From assembly GCA_016182705.1 (NCBI GenBank), contig JACPGA010000059.1, positions 1 to 6,837 on the forward strand: a stretch of DNA of 6,837 bases, written 5' to 3'. The notes under the pieces were generated by a model that saw only the letters and a program-made list of their open reading frames with translations, was not told the origin of the DNA and ran no database searches. The position numbers and the translations under genes are program-made. Below are positions 6,809-6,837 of this stretch, one piece after another (within the stretch, counting starts at the first letter, position 1; each line of letters starts with the position of its first letter). This DNA comes from Deltaproteobacteria bacterium. Lineage in GTDB: Bacteria; Desulfobacterota; GWC2-55-46.

Positions 6809-6837
6809 AAATTTTACCGAGCCTGAAGGCATAGGGC

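Noticed and set aside
6809..6837. Possible terminator after the SRPBCC gene.
   Set aside because: Only 29 bases are available, with an A/T run directly after the stop but no GC-rich inverted repeat before it.

Overview
The window is one strand-wise operon fragment. It has six genes or gene remnants, all on the plus strand, almost all overlapping or separated by less than 30 bases. It looks like part of a surface-glycan or oligosaccharide biosynthesis locus. GC content is moderate (mid-50s percent by eye), AGG arginine and ATA isoleucine codons are frequent, and Shine-Dalgarno sites are clear. This suits an environmental Gram-negative bacterium of the deltaproteobacterial/Nitrospirota kind, but no marker gene is present, so the taxonomic call is weak. 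No RNA gene, mobile element, CRISPR array, promoter or terminator is visible.

Layout: (1) bases 3-518, the C-terminal half of an extended SDR nucleotide-sugar epimerase/dehydratase that begins upstream of the window; (2) 541-1824, a radical SAM enzyme with an N-terminal cobalamin-binding-like domain; (3) 1821-2954, a GT4-type (GT-B fold) glycosyltransferase; (4) 2942-4042, a CgeB-like glycosyltransferase; (5) 4039-5014, a second CgeB-like glycosyltransferase that is broken by an internal deletion of about 98 bases, which also shifts the frame; (6) 5043-6134, a third, intact CgeB-like glycosyltransferase; (7) 6131-6808, a YgaP/DUF2892-like membrane segment fused to an SRPBCC (polyketide cyclase/START-like) domain.

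Inferred joint role: the epimerase would supply a nucleotide sugar, the four glycosyltransferases (one now broken) would build an oligosaccharide or decorate an acceptor, and the B12-radical SAM enzyme would make a difficult C-modification such as methylation of a sugar, lipid or aglycone. The SRPBCC protein has no obvious place in glycan synthesis but is translationally coupled to the last glycosyltransferase. The product is unknown. The most notable points are the pairing of a B12-radical SAM enzyme with CgeB-like transferases, the tandem array of three diverged CgeB paralogues, the damaged middle copy, and a histidine-rich stretch just before the radical SAM cysteines.
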